A stretch of 64,000 nt of DNA from Sphingomonas_O antarctica (GCF_965137005.1 NZ_CBCRXM010000009.1:1-64000), one strand, 5' to 3'. Positions 25,199 through 33,178 are shown, counted from the stretch's first letter. The notes: generated by a model not told the origin, from the letters alone. Translations and numbers: made by a program.

Positions 25199-25229
25199 TT
25201 CACCCTCATTTTTCGAAGGAGTAGTTCAA

Positions 25230-25607
25230 ATGGACGCTCGACCCACCTCTTTCTACCTCGACAAGCAGAACGCCAAATGGCTCGGCGTCTGCTCCGGTCT
25301 CGCCGAATATACCGGCATCGACGTCAGCGTGATCCGCATCGTCACCGTGCTGGGCACGATCTTCGGTTCGGGTTCGCTGCTGATCGCCTATCTGATCATC
25401 GCCTGGATCGCCAATCCGAAGCCTGCCGGGCTCTACACCGACAAGGAAGACGCCAAATTCTGGCAGGGTGTCCGCCAGTCGCCGTCGCGCACCGCGACCG
25501 ATGTCCGCGCCAAGTTCCGCGATCTCGATCGCCGCCTGGCCGATGTCGAAACCTATTACACCAGCCGCAACACCGCGCTGGCCGACGAAATCGACTCGCT
25601 GCGCTAA
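25230..25607 (+). CDS. pspC: Phage shock protein C (extended tail)
   Basis: Inner-membrane protein of 125 residues. The PspC domain occupies residues 5-65: FYLDKQNAKWLGVCSGLAEY, then VIRIVTVLGTIFGSGSLLIA and the second hydrophobic half LIIAWIANPKP. A C-terminal helical extension reads FRDLDRRLADVETYYTSRN, then ALADEIDSLR. This extension has the same pattern as the tails of the neighbouring small proteins. It has a GAAGGAG ribosome-binding site and is in series with pspA and pspB. Confidence 0.92.
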   Translation: MDARPTSFYLDKQNAKWLGVCSGLAEYTGIDVSVIRIVTVLGTIFGSGSLLIAYLIIAWIANPKPAGLYTDKEDAKFWQGVRQSPSRTATDVRAKFRDLDRRLADVETYYTSRNTALADEIDSLR

Positions 25608-25634
25608 AAGCCGCGAGCATCAGGGAGAAAAATC

Positions 25635-25964
25635 GTGGACCCCGCAAAAGCACAACTCTTTACGGTGATCATTCCAATGGCCCTCGCGGTCGGCGGGCTC
25701 GGCATCATCAGCTACATCGTCACCACCTGGATGAAGATCGGCAACGGCTATCCGCTGGAAAGCAGCTGGGGCAAACCGATGCTGCCGCAAAAGAACGAGG
25801 AAATGCTCGAACGCGTCAAGCTGGTCAGCCAGGAAAACGCCCAGCTGCGTGCCGAGCTGAGCTCGGTCAAGGATCGCCTGGCCAATGTCGAGCGCATCGT
25901 GACCGACGGCGCGCACACCCTGAGCCACGATATCGAGCAGCTGCGCTCGATCCGCTCGAACTAG
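25635..25964 (+). CDS. PspB-like small membrane protein 1
   Basis: Protein of 109 residues with one N-terminal transmembrane segment (LFTVIIPMALAVGGLGIISY). A short linker WGKPMLPQKNEEMLERVKLV leads into a coiled coil ending DRLANVERIVTDGAHTLSHD then IEQLRSI. The tail pattern RLxxVERIxTD...IExLR matches the other small genes here. It is 27 bases after pspC, with GGGAG before the start. I do not know a named family; the topology (TM then cytoplasmic helix) suggests a partner of PspB/PspC. Confidence 0.8.
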   Translation: MDPAKAQLFTVIIPMALAVGGLGIISYIVTTWMKIGNGYPLESSWGKPMLPQKNEEMLERVKLVSQENAQLRAELSSVKDRLANVERIVTDGAHTLSHDIEQLRSIRSN

Positions 25965-25974
25965 GGACAGTCAG

Positions 25975-26265
25975 ATGTTCGATCAGAACGCCATTTTCGC
26001 CCTTATCCCGCTCTCTCCCTTCATGCTCGCCGGTTTTGCCATCTGGGCACGGCTGAAGGGCAAGCAGATCGCGGCGCAGACCACGCTGGGCGCGGAAAAG
26101 GCGGCCCAATATGCCGCCCACACCGAACGGCTGGAACAGCGCATGCGTGTGCTGGAACGGATCGTCACCGACAAGGGCATGGACACCGCCGACCAGATCG
26201 AAGCACTGCGCACCGCGCAACTGCCCGATCCGCGCCACGACCAGGTTCAAGGGGACGCACGATGA
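25975..26265 (+). CDS. PspB-like small membrane protein 2
   Basis: Protein of 96 residues with an N-terminal hydrophobic helix (FALIPLSPFMLAGFAIWARL). Then GAEKAAQYAAHTERLEQR leads into MRVLERIVTDKGMDTADQ and IEALRTAQLPDP. It is a close relative of the next gene: from the AAQYAAHTERLEQR block to the C-terminus they differ at only a few positions, indicating a recent tandem duplication. It overlaps the next gene by four bases (ATGA). Confidence 0.8.
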   Translation: MFDQNAIFALIPLSPFMLAGFAIWARLKGKQIAAQTTLGAEKAAQYAAHTERLEQRMRVLERIVTDKGMDTADQIEALRTAQLPDPRHDQVQGDAR

Positions 26266-26540
26266 GCGATGTTGCCAGCTGGATCTGGGTTTTGATCCCC
26301 CTCGCCGCGATCGGGATCGCGCCCTTCAAGATGTGGATCAAGGTCAAGGAGCGTCAGCTCGACCTGCAATCGCAGATGACCGCCGAAAAGACCGCCCAAT
26401 ATGCGGCGCATACCGAACGGCTCGAACAGCGTGTCCGCGTTCTCGAACGCATCGCCACCGACAAGGGAACTGACCTGTCCGACCAGATCGAAGCGCTGCG
26501 CACCGCGCAGCTCCCCGATCCGCAGCGCGACCAGGCTTAA
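26262..26540 (+). CDS. PspB-like small membrane protein 3
   Basis: Protein of 92 residues. The N-terminal helix is IWVLIPLAAIGIAPFKMWI. The cytoplasmic coiled coil has AQYAAHTERLEQRVRVLERI, ATDKGTDLSDQIEALRTAQL and the end PDPQRDQA. It is the tandem sister of the preceding gene, whose stop it overlaps. The first 30 residues of the two differ much more than the tails, so the tail is the conserved functional part. No named family is known to me. Confidence 0.8.
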   Translation: MSDVASWIWVLIPLAAIGIAPFKMWIKVKERQLDLQSQMTAEKTAQYAAHTERLEQRVRVLERIATDKGTDLSDQIEALRTAQLPDPQRDQA

Positions 26541-26553
26541 AGGAGTACGACTG

Positions 26554-26826
26554 ATGAATCCGTTTGAAATGGTTGTCATGATCGTGGGGATCGGGGCGGT
26601 TGCGAATTTCGTCCGCGCCAAGAACGGCCTGCCCACCGGCAATTTCTGGGGCGGCCGCCGTGGTCGCGATCAACGCCTTGCCGCCATGCAGACCGACGAT
26701 ACCGAAACCGTCCGGCTGCGTGAGGAAGTGAAGGAGTTGAAGGAACGCCTCCACGTCCTCGAACGCATCGCCACCGACACCAACCGTGCCGTCGATCTCG
26801 ATCGTGAGATCGAGCGGCTGCGCTGA
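26554..26826 (+). CDS. PspB-like small membrane protein 4
   Basis: Protein of 90 residues. A short N-terminal hydrophobic segment (NPFEMVVMIVGIGAVANFV) is followed by a Gly/Arg-rich linker NFWGGRRGRDQRL and a coiled coil EEVKELKERLHVLERIATD, then DLDREIERLR. The tail shares the LERIATD...IExLR pattern. An AAAGGAG ribosome-binding site lies 8 bases before ATG 26554; longer frames upstream are the shadow of the previous gene. Confidence 0.78.
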   Translation: MNPFEMVVMIVGIGAVANFVRAKNGLPTGNFWGGRRGRDQRLAAMQTDDTETVRLREEVKELKERLHVLERIATDTNRAVDLDREIERLR

Positions 26827-26848
26827 ACCAAGAGGAAGGAGACTGACC

Positions 26849-27082
26849 ATGGACTCCGCAACACTCGTCACTGTCGCCGGCTCGGCGGTCACCGGCACCG
26901 CGATCCTCGCCGCCACCGGCCTGATCGGCTTCAAGCAGTGGATCGCGCTGAAACAGACCGAACTGACGACGCACAATGCGCCGTCGGTCGGCCTGCCCCA
27001 GACCGCGGCGCGCATCGACCTGGCCGACATCAAGGAACGCATCCGCAAACTGGAAGCGATCGCCGCTGGGGTTGAGCTTTAG
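26849..27082 (+). CDS. PspB-like small membrane protein 5
   Basis: Protein of 77 residues, last of the psp series. The N-terminal transmembrane segment is LVTVAGSAVTGTAILAATGL, followed by IGFKQWIALKQTEL. A shorter tail reads DLADIKERIRKLEAIAAGV, a degenerate version of the ERIxxLExI pattern. A GAAGGAG ribosome-binding site precedes ATG 26849. A palindromic element begins two bases after its stop and may end the transcript. Confidence 0.75.
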   Translation: MDSATLVTVAGSAVTGTAILAATGLIGFKQWIALKQTELTTHNAPSVGLPQTAARIDLADIKERIRKLEAIAAGVEL

Positions 27083-27083
27083 G

Positions 27084-27181
27084 AAGCTGGACCCCGGCTC
27101 GGGGGCCGGGGTGACGGATCACCGTTATGAAGAATAATCCTCAATTCAACGTCGTCCCGGATTTAATCCGGGACCCAGCTT
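27084..27181. repeat. Palindromic inverted-pair element at the end of the psp operon (family D)
   Basis: Left arm AAGCTGGACCCCGGCTCGGG..., right arm ...AATCCGGGACCCAGCTT, inverted, about 98 bases in all with an A/T-rich centre. It starts next to the stop of the last small psp gene and is followed by TCTTCTTCCT. A role as transcript end or mRNA stabiliser is plausible. Confidence 0.82.
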
Positions 27182-27254
27182 CTTCTTCCTAATCCCGTCC
27201 AGCCGCCGGACTGTTCGGCTGGGCACCCGCCCAACGGATTGATACAGCCGCTCA

Positions 27255-27665
27255 ATGCCCCTCCCCCAACTCGCCGACGTCCTCGACGACTATGCCTTTC
27301 TCGAAGGCGATGACCGCATTGCGTATCTGATCGACCTCGGGCGCGGGCTGGACCCGATGCCCGAGGCGCTGAAAACCGACGCAACCAAAGTCCGCGGCTG
27401 CTCCGCCTCCGTCTGGGTCTATCCGCAGCAGGTCGGCGACCAACTCCACTTCCTCGCCGACAGCAACGCCGCGATCACCAAAGGCATCGTCGCTTTGGTC
27501 CTCGCCGCAGTCGGCGAACGCAGCGCCGCCGAAGTCGCGACGCTCGATATCCCCGCCTTGCTCGCCCCCTTCGACCTCGGCCGCCACCTCAGCAGCAACC
27601 GCACGCAAGGCATCCCCAACATGATCGGCCTGATTCAGGAAACCGCGCGGCGGCTGGCGAGCTAA
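27255..27665 (+). CDS. sufE: Cysteine desulfuration protein SufE
   Basis: Sulfur-acceptor protein of 136 residues that takes persulfide sulfur from SufS for Fe-S cluster assembly. The conserved regions are LDDYAFLEGDDRIAYLIDLG and the active-site cysteine in KVRGCSASVWVYP. The C-terminal segment LSSNRTQGIPNMIGLIQE also fits. Length is normal. No suf genes are beside it; it stands alone between the psp element and the convergent gcvPB. Confidence 0.94.
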   Translation: MPLPQLADVLDDYAFLEGDDRIAYLIDLGRGLDPMPEALKTDATKVRGCSASVWVYPQQVGDQLHFLADSNAAITKGIVALVLAAVGERSAAEVATLDIPALLAPFDLGRHLSSNRTQGIPNMIGLIQETARRLAS

Positions 27666-27672
27666 CCTACAT

Positions 27673-27810
27673 GTCACCCCGGCGAAGGCCGGGGCCGCTG
27701 CGAACGGTCGCGCTACTGTTGATAGCGGCCCAGTGGCTGGTTGGACATGCCCCGCATGTCCAAGGGCCGTCCAGGGAACGGCCCGACCCGCCAATCTACG
27801 CCGGGGCGAC
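27673..27810. repeat. Palindromic element with a nested insertion, sufE-gcvPB junction
   Basis: The left arm GTCACCCCGGCGAAGGCCGG... is intact. The right arm is split: AGCGGCC at about 27724 and CGCCGGGGCGAC at 27799-27810. The inserted part contains two perfect hairpins: TTGGACATGC-CCC-GCATGTCCAA (27741-27763) and GGGCCGT...ACGGCCC (27764-27784). The right end lies in the last codons of gcvPB. Confidence 0.65.
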
Positions 27811-29418
27811 GTCCCTTGGCCGCCACGTCAGCACCGGCTTCCGCGCCGCCAACGTCTCGTCCAACCGCCGCCTCGGGGCAAAATGCGGCGCGGACTTCAA
27901 CGCCACATCACCCGCCCGCGCCCGCTCGGCCACCGCCCGCAACGCGCCGATGAACTGATCCAGATTCGCCTTCGATTCAGTTTCGGTCGGCTCGACCAGC
28001 ATCGCGCCGTGAACCACCAGCGGGAAATACACCGTCATCGGGTGAAACCCCTCGTCGATCAGCCCCTTGGCCACATCGAGCGTCGAGAACCCGTCGGGGA
28101 AACCTTCGTCCGAGAACAATGCCTCGTGCATACACGGCCCGCTGTCCGCGAACGGCGCGTCGAGCACGTCCTCCAGGCTGCGCAGGATGTAGTTGGCGTT
28201 CAACACCGCATCGCCCGACGCCTGACGCAGCCCATCCGCGCCGTGGCTGAGGATGTAGGTCAGCGCGCGCGTGAACATGCCCATCTGCCCGTGGAACGCG
28301 CACATCCGCCCGAAACTGTGCGGGTGACGATCCTCGACGGTTTCTTCCTCGACCAGCGTGATGTGCCCATCGGCATGCCGCTCGGTGAACGGTAGCGGAC
28401 CGTAAGGCGACAGCGCTTCGGACAGCACCACCGGCCCCGACCCCGGCCCGCCGCCGCCATGCGGGGTGGAAAATGTCTTGTGCAGATTGATGTGCATCGC
28501 ATCGATGCCGAGGTCGCCCGGCCGCACCCGCCCGACGATCGCATTGAAGTTCGCGCCGTCGCAATAGACGTAGCCGCCGGCCGCATGCACCGCGTCCGAA
28601 ATCGCCTTCATGTCGCGCTCGAACAAGCCGCAGGTGTTCGGGTTGGTGATCATCACCCCCGCGACGTCGGGTCCCAGCCGCGCGGTCAGCGCCTCGAGAT
28701 CGACCCGCCCCGCCGCCGTCGCCGGGATGTTCTCAACCTTATAGCCCGCGAACGCCGCCGTCGCCGGATTGGTGCCGTGCGCGCTTTCGGGGACGAGGAT
28801 GACGTTTCGCCCTGTCTCGCCGCGCGCATCCAGCGCCGCCTTGATGCACAGGATGCCGCACAGCTCGCCATGCGCGCCCGCCTTGGGCGTCATCGCCACA
28901 CCGTGCATGCCGGTCAGCTTGATCAGCCACACCGCCAGTTCGTTGATCACGCCCAGCGCGCCTTGCACCGTATCGACCGGCTGGAGCGGATGGACGTCGG
29001 CAAACCCCGGCATCCGCGCGACCTTCTCGTTCAGCCGCGGGTTGTGCTTCATCGTGCAACTGCCGAGCGGGAACAGGCCCAGGTCGATCGCGTAATTTTG
29101 CCGCGACAGGCGGGTGTAGTGACGCACCGTCTCGGGCTCGCTGAGTCCGGGAAGGCCGATCGGGGACGTGCGGAGCAAGCCAGCAAGCCCGTCACCCCGG
29201 CGCAAGCCGGGGCCGCTATCATCGGTCGTGCCGCCAGCGGTCCCGGCCGCCGCCGGGACGACCTCGGGCAAATCGACACCGGTGGTCTCGGAATCACCGA
29301 CCTCGAAGATTAGCGCTTCGTCGAGCATCAGCGCCCGGTTGCCGGTGAAAGTCGGCACCGCGCCCTCGCTCGATTGGCCCATGTCCGGCTTCCAGCCGCT
29401 GGCATTGACCGCGCTCAT
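27796..29418 (-). CDS. gcvPB: Glycine dehydrogenase (decarboxylating) subunit 2
   Basis: C-terminal half of the split P-protein of the glycine cleavage system, 540 residues. It binds PLP; the lysine is in MHINLHKTFSTPHGGGG. Other family blocks are GSCTMKHNPRLNEKVARMPG and TFTGNRALMLDEALIFEVGD. Near residues 53-76 the peptide VVPAAAGTAGG...GPGLRRGD replaces the normal short linker. It is encoded by a 72-base palindromic element (29191-29262), exactly 24 codons. The last residues DVAPA also come from an element arm. The gene overlaps gcvPA by ATGA. Confidence 0.94.
   Translation of the reverse strand: MSAVNASGWKPDMGQSSEGAVPTFTGNRALMLDEALIFEVGDSETTGVDLPEVVPAAAGTAGGTTDDSGPGLRRGDGLAGLLRTSPIGLPGLSEPETVRHYTRLSRQNYAIDLGLFPLGSCTMKHNPRLNEKVARMPGFADVHPLQPVDTVQGALGVINELAVWLIKLTGMHGVAMTPKAGAHGELCGILCIKAALDARGETGRNVILVPESAHGTNPATAAFAGYKVENIPATAAGRVDLEALTARLGPDVAGVMITNPNTCGLFERDMKAISDAVHAAGGYVYCDGANFNAIVGRVRPGDLGIDAMHINLHKTFSTPHGGGGPGSGPVVLSEALSPYGPLPFTERHADGHITLVEEETVEDRHPHSFGRMCAFHGQMGMFTRALTYILSHGADGLRQASGDAVLNANYILRSLEDVLDAPFADSGPCMHEALFSDEGFPDGFSTLDVAKGLIDEGFHPMTVYFPLVVHGAMLVEPTETESKANLDQFIGALRAVAERARAGDVALKSAPHFAPRRRLDETLAARKPVLTWRPRDVAPA
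29191..29262. repeat. Palindromic 72-base element inside gcvPB (family C)
   Basis: Inverted 27-base arms GTCACCCCGGCGCAAGCC... and ...GCCGCCGGGACGAC with an 18-base spacer, the same total length as the ilvN-ilvC copy. It lies in frame in gcvPB, adding 24 codons without a stop, in a region that is a variable linker in the family. Confidence 0.85.
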
Positions 29419-30773
29419 GCCAGTTCCTCCGCCAGCGCCTTGGCAAAGGCTTGAATGTCCTCGTCGCTGACCGTTTCGGTCACCGCGACGACCAGTCCAT
29501 GCTCGATACTGCCATCGTCCGGATACAGCCGCCCGAGCGACACGCCGCCCAATATGCCCTTGTCCGCCAGCGCCCGCACGACCGGCCGCGCCGCCTTGGG
29601 CAGTTTGAGTGTGAACTCATTGAAGAACGTCGGGGTGACCAGCTCGACCCCGGGAATGGCACTCAGCACACCCGCCGCGGCGACCGCCTTGGCATGGTTG
29701 ATCCCGGCGAGTCCCCTCAGCCCTTTTTCGCCTAGCAAGGTCATATGAATTGAGAACGCCAGCGCACAAAGCCCTGAATTCGTACAGATATTCGAAGTCG
29801 CCTTCTCGCGCCGGATATGCTGCTCACGGGTGCTGAGCGTCAGCACGAACCCACGCTTTCCATCGGAGTCCCTTGTCTCCCCGCATAGCCGCCCCGGCAT
29901 CTGCCGCACGAACTTTTCCTGACACGCGAACAGCCCGACATAAGGCCCGCCGAATTGCAATCCGACGCCGATCGATTGCCCCTCGCCGACGACGATGTCC
30001 GCGCCCATCTCACCCGGCGACTTGAGCATCCCCAGCGCCACCGGCTCGGTCACAACGGCGATCAGCAGCGCGCCCGCCGCATGCGCCGCCTCGGCAATCG
30101 CGCTCAAATCCGCAACGCGACCGAGGATGTCGGGATATTGGACGACGACGCACGACGTCTCGCCATCGATCGCCGCGATCACGCGGTCGGCATCGGTTTC
30201 CGCCACCAGTTCAGGCGCGGCGATATCCAGCGTGTCGCCGGTATACTTCGCCATCGTCTTGGCGACCGACACGTAATGCGGATGCAGTCCGCTGGACAGC
30301 ACCGCCTTGCTCCGCTTGGTCACGCGCCCGGCCATGCCGATCGCTTCCCAGCACGCGGTCGAGCCGTCGTACATCGACGCATTGGCGACATCGCAGCCGA
30401 ACAGCCGCGCGACCTGCGTCTGGAATTCGAACAGCATCTGCAGCGTGCCCTGCGCGATCTCGGGCTGGTACGGCGTATACGCCGTCAGGAATTCGCCGCG
30501 CTGGATCAGATGATCGACCGACGCCGGAACGTGATGGCGATACGCCCCGCAGCCGAGAAAGAACGGCGCATCCGCCGCCGCCAGATTCTTCTTGGACAGC
30601 ATCCGCATGTGCCGCTCGACCGCCATTTCGGTGGCATGGTTCGGCAGGCCGTGGATCGGCCCGTCCAGCCGCGCTTCCACCGGCACATCGACAAACAGCG
30701 CGTCGATCGAATCGGCGCCGATCGTCTCGAGCATCGCCGAACGGTCGGCATCGGTCAGGGGCAAATAACGCAT
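29415..30773 (-). CDS. gcvPA: Glycine dehydrogenase (decarboxylating) subunit 1
   Basis: N-terminal half of the split P-protein, 452 residues. It begins MRYLPLTDADRSAMLETIGA and contains the typical blocks GCGAYRHHVPASVDHL, TAYTPYQPEIAQGTLQ and NASMYDGSTACWEA. With GcvPB it decarboxylates glycine and loads the aminomethyl group on the GcvH lipoyl arm. It is three bases downstream of the gcvH stop and overlaps gcvPB. Confidence 0.97.
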   Translation of the reverse strand: MRYLPLTDADRSAMLETIGADSIDALFVDVPVEARLDGPIHGLPNHATEMAVERHMRMLSKKNLAAADAPFFLGCGAYRHHVPASVDHLIQRGEFLTAYTPYQPEIAQGTLQMLFEFQTQVARLFGCDVANASMYDGSTACWEAIGMAGRVTKRSKAVLSSGLHPHYVSVAKTMAKYTGDTLDIAAPELVAETDADRVIAAIDGETSCVVVQYPDILGRVADLSAIAEAAHAAGALLIAVVTEPVALGMLKSPGEMGADIVVGEGQSIGVGLQFGGPYVGLFACQEKFVRQMPGRLCGETRDSDGKRGFVLTLSTREQHIRREKATSNICTNSGLCALAFSIHMTLLGEKGLRGLAGINHAKAVAAAGVLSAIPGVELVTPTFFNEFTLKLPKAARPVVRALADKGILGGVSLGRLYPDDGSIEHGLVVAVTETVSDEDIQAFAKALAEELA

Positions 30774-30776
30774 GGG

Positions 30777-31151
30777 CTAGAGCGTCTCGACGAACGACTT
30801 GTACGCCGCCTCGTCCATCAGAGCCGATAATTCGTCCTTGTCCTCCAGCACGATGGTGAAAAACCAGCCGTCGCTCTCGGGCGCTGTGTTGACCAGGCTG
30901 GGGTCGCCTTCCAGCGCCGGGTTGCCCTGGCTGACGGTGCCGGTCACCGGCGAATAGACGTCCGACGCCGCCTTGACGCTCTCGACCACCGCCGCGTCGC
31001 CGCCTTTGTCGAGGCGCGCGCCGCTGGCCGGCACTTCGACGAACACGATGTCGCCGAGTTGCCCTTGGGCATAGTCGGTAATGCCGACGGTCGCGGTCTC
31101 GCCCGAGGCGTCGACTTCGATCCACTCATGATCCTTGGTGAAATAACGCAT
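30777..31151 (-). CDS. gcvH: Glycine cleavage system H protein
   Basis: Lipoyl carrier of 124 residues that shuttles the aminomethyl group between the P and T proteins. The lipoylated lysine is in VVESVKAASDVYSPVTG. It starts MRYFTKDHEWIEVDASG with GGGAG upstream. The in-frame extension further upstream is the shadow of gcvT. Note that the first four residues, MRY(F/L), are shared with gcvPA. Confidence 0.97.
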   Translation of the reverse strand: MRYFTKDHEWIEVDASGETATVGITDYAQGQLGDIVFVEVPASGARLDKGGDAAVVESVKAASDVYSPVTGTVSQGNPALEGDPSLVNTAPESDGWFFTIVLEDKDELSALMDEAAYKSFVETL

Positions 31152-31164
31152 CGGAAAGGCTCCC

Positions 31165-32283
31165 TTATGCCTTGGGCTGGCGGTGATAGGTGTGGGGTAC
31201 GAACGGCATCGGCGCGACCGAGGCGGCGAGGCGCTTGCCGCGCACATCGACCTCGAGCAGCGTTCCCGCTGCGGCATGTTCGGGCGTGACATAGCCCATC
31301 GCGATCGCGTGATTGAGGCTGGGCGAAAAGCCGCCCGACGTGACCCGGCCGACCGTCACGCCGCCCGCATGGATCGTCGCGCCCTCACGCGCGGGCAGGC
31401 GTCCATCGATGATCAGGCCGACACGCCTGGTCTTCGGCCCATCGCGAAATCCCGCCTGAATACGCTCCGCCCCGGGAAAGCCGCCAGCGTCGCGCCGCCG
31501 CTTCTGGATCGCAAACGTCAGCCCGGCCTCGACCGGATCGATCGTCTCGTCGAGGTCATGCCCGTACAGCGGCAACCCCGCCTCGAGCCTCAGCGAATCA
31601 CGCGCGCCCAGCCCGATCGGCTTGACCTCGGGCTGCGCGACCAGATCGGCGACGAAGCTTTCGACCTGCGCGGCGGGTACCGAAATCTCGAACCCGTCCT
31701 CGCCGGTATAGCCCGAACGGCTGACCCACAGATCGCCGAACACCCCCGACTGCATGAAATACAAAGCCGCGACGCCGGGCACGAGCCGCTCCAGCGCGAC
31801 ATGCGCCTCCGGCCCCTGCAGCGCGATCAGCGCGCGGTCGTCGAGGTGGTTGATCGTAATCTCGTCGGGCAGAAATTCCCGCAGGACGCCGATATCGTCC
31901 CACTTGGTCGCACCATTGACCACCATGTAATAGCCGTCGTCCCTGCGCGTAATCATCAGATCGTCGAGGATCCCGCCGCTCTCGTCGAGCAACAGCGAAT
32001 AACGCTGCCGCTCCTGCCCGATGGCGACAATGTCGCTAGGCAACAGCGTTTCGAGCGCCTCGCCAGCGCCCGCGCCACCGATAAGCAGCTGGCCCATATG
32101 GCTGACGTCGAACAGCCCGGCGTGCGTGCGCGTCCACAAATGCTCGGCGATGATGCCGTCATATTGGATCGGCATGTGATAGCCGGCGAACGCCACCATC
32201 CGTGCGCTCTGCGCCCGGTGCCAGCCATCCAGCGGCAGTGTTTCGGTCGGGGTCTCGACAGGTTCGTCCACGGGCAACTCCAC
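31165..32283 (-). CDS. gcvT: Aminomethyltransferase (glycine cleavage T protein)
   Basis: T protein of 372 residues; it transfers the methylene unit to tetrahydrofolate and releases ammonia. Family blocks are ARMVAFAGYHMPIQYDGI, LFDVSHMGQL, GYTGEDGFEISVP and RVTSGGFSPSLNHAIAMGYV. The start is uncertain: the GTG at 32283 gives about 18 residues before the conserved LPLDGWHRAQSARM, and other internal starts are possible. It is the first gene of gcvT-H-PA-PB, behind a glycine riboswitch about 40 bases upstream. Confidence 0.95.
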   Translation of the reverse strand: MELPVDEPVETPTETLPLDGWHRAQSARMVAFAGYHMPIQYDGIIAEHLWTRTHAGLFDVSHMGQLLIGGAGAGEALETLLPSDIVAIGQERQRYSLLLDESGGILDDLMITRRDDGYYMVVNGATKWDDIGVLREFLPDEITINHLDDRALIALQGPEAHVALERLVPGVAALYFMQSGVFGDLWVSRSGYTGEDGFEISVPAAQVESFVADLVAQPEVKPIGLGARDSLRLEAGLPLYGHDLDETIDPVEAGLTFAIQKRRRDAGGFPGAERIQAGFRDGPKTRRVGLIIDGRLPAREGATIHAGGVTVGRVTSGGFSPSLNHAIAMGYVTPEHAAAGTLLEVDVRGKRLAASVAPMPFVPHTYHRQPKA

Positions 32284-32320
32284 GACAGATGCAAGCAGAC
32301 GAGGACATCCCGCCGCCTGC

Positions 32321-32485
32321 CCCCTCTGTCACGGATGCCTGAGAGCTTTGCCCCGTCGGCGGCCCGGCGAGCCGGACTCTTTCCAGAGTTGCCTGTTAAC
32401 GTCCGCGCGGTCCGGTTGCCTGAGAGATTCCGGGGCGGTTGCTCCTTCGGCGCCCCTTATCGGGGACTCTCCCGCGCGGCCGCCT
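32321..32485 (-). promoter_or_regulatory. Tandem glycine riboswitch
   Basis: On the minus strand two successive aptamers are visible. The first has CGGGAGAGTCCCC, GCGCCGAAGGAGCAA, ATCTCTCAGGCAACCGGACC. The second has CTCTGGAAAGAGTCCGG, GCCGACGGGGCAAAGCTCTC and AGGCATCCGTGACAGAGG. These are the conserved glycine-aptamer blocks (GGAGAG, GCCGAAGGRGCAA, CTCAGGCA). The position before gcvT predicts that glycine turns the cleavage operon on. Confidence 0.95.
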
Positions 32486-32542
32486 TCCCGAAGGAAGAGG
32501 CTGGAACGACGAATGGTTGTCGCCCCGATTCGAGTCAACGCC

Positions 32543-33178
32543 TTATCGCGTCGCGTTGTAGCGCAATTGCTCCTGGGTCAGCTGGAAGCCGACGAGCAGT
32601 TCGAAACTCGCGCGCGCCAGGGCCGCTTTCACGTCCGGTGCCGCCATAGGGTCGATCGACGCATCGGCATCGTCGGCCTTGCGCTTGCGGTTGATCTTGG
32701 TGACCACCGCTTCGGGCAAAGTCGCGGCGGCGAGCGAGACGACCGCGCCGCCGCTGCCGCGTGTGCGTGCGTCGGCCTGGCCCGCATCGAAATGCAGCGC
32801 GACGCGACTGATGCGCTTGGCGATGACGGTGTTGCCGCCCTGCACGACCGTCGAGAAATAAGGGAGCGTCACGTCGCGTGCCTGACTGGTATCGCGGCGG
32901 TGGCCGATCACGTCGAAATCGGCCTGCGCGACGACCTGATCGCCCTGCGGCGCGCAGCTGACGCGGACATTGGTCATGTAGGCGGTCACGTCGATCGCGC
33001 GCGCATCGCGGCTGGCAGGCGGATCGAACAATGTGATGTCGCCGGTCGCCGCCGGAATCGCGACTGCGGGACAGGTCGAACGCGTGGCGTTGATTCCGCC
33101 CGCTTCGTTGAACTCGCCAAGCTTGTGGGCGCACCCGGAAAGCAGCACGACGGCGGCGAGCGGCAGCAATTTATTCAA
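32543..33178 (-). CDS. Hypothetical lipoprotein
   Basis: Predicted lipoprotein of 211 residues. With a TTG start at 33178 (AAAGG upstream) the N-terminus reads LNKLLPLAAVVLLSGCAHKL, a lipoprotein signal with lipobox LLSGC. The mature part has an ARAIDVTAYMTNVRVSC region and a conserved C-terminal end FELLVGFQLTQEQLRYN. I know no function. A longer frame from 33271 would run into the divergent ispH start and place the lipobox too far in. It is divergent from ispH and points at the gcv riboswitch region. Confidence 0.75.
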   Translation of the reverse strand: MNKLLPLAAVVLLSGCAHKLGEFNEAGGINATRSTCPAVAIPAATGDITLFDPPASRDARAIDVTAYMTNVRVSCAPQGDQVVAQADFDVIGHRRDTSQARDVTLPYFSTVVQGGNTVIAKRISRVALHFDAGQADARTRGSGGAVVSLAAATLPEAVVTKINRKRKADDADASIDPMAAPDVKAALARASFELLVGFQLTQEQLRYNATR

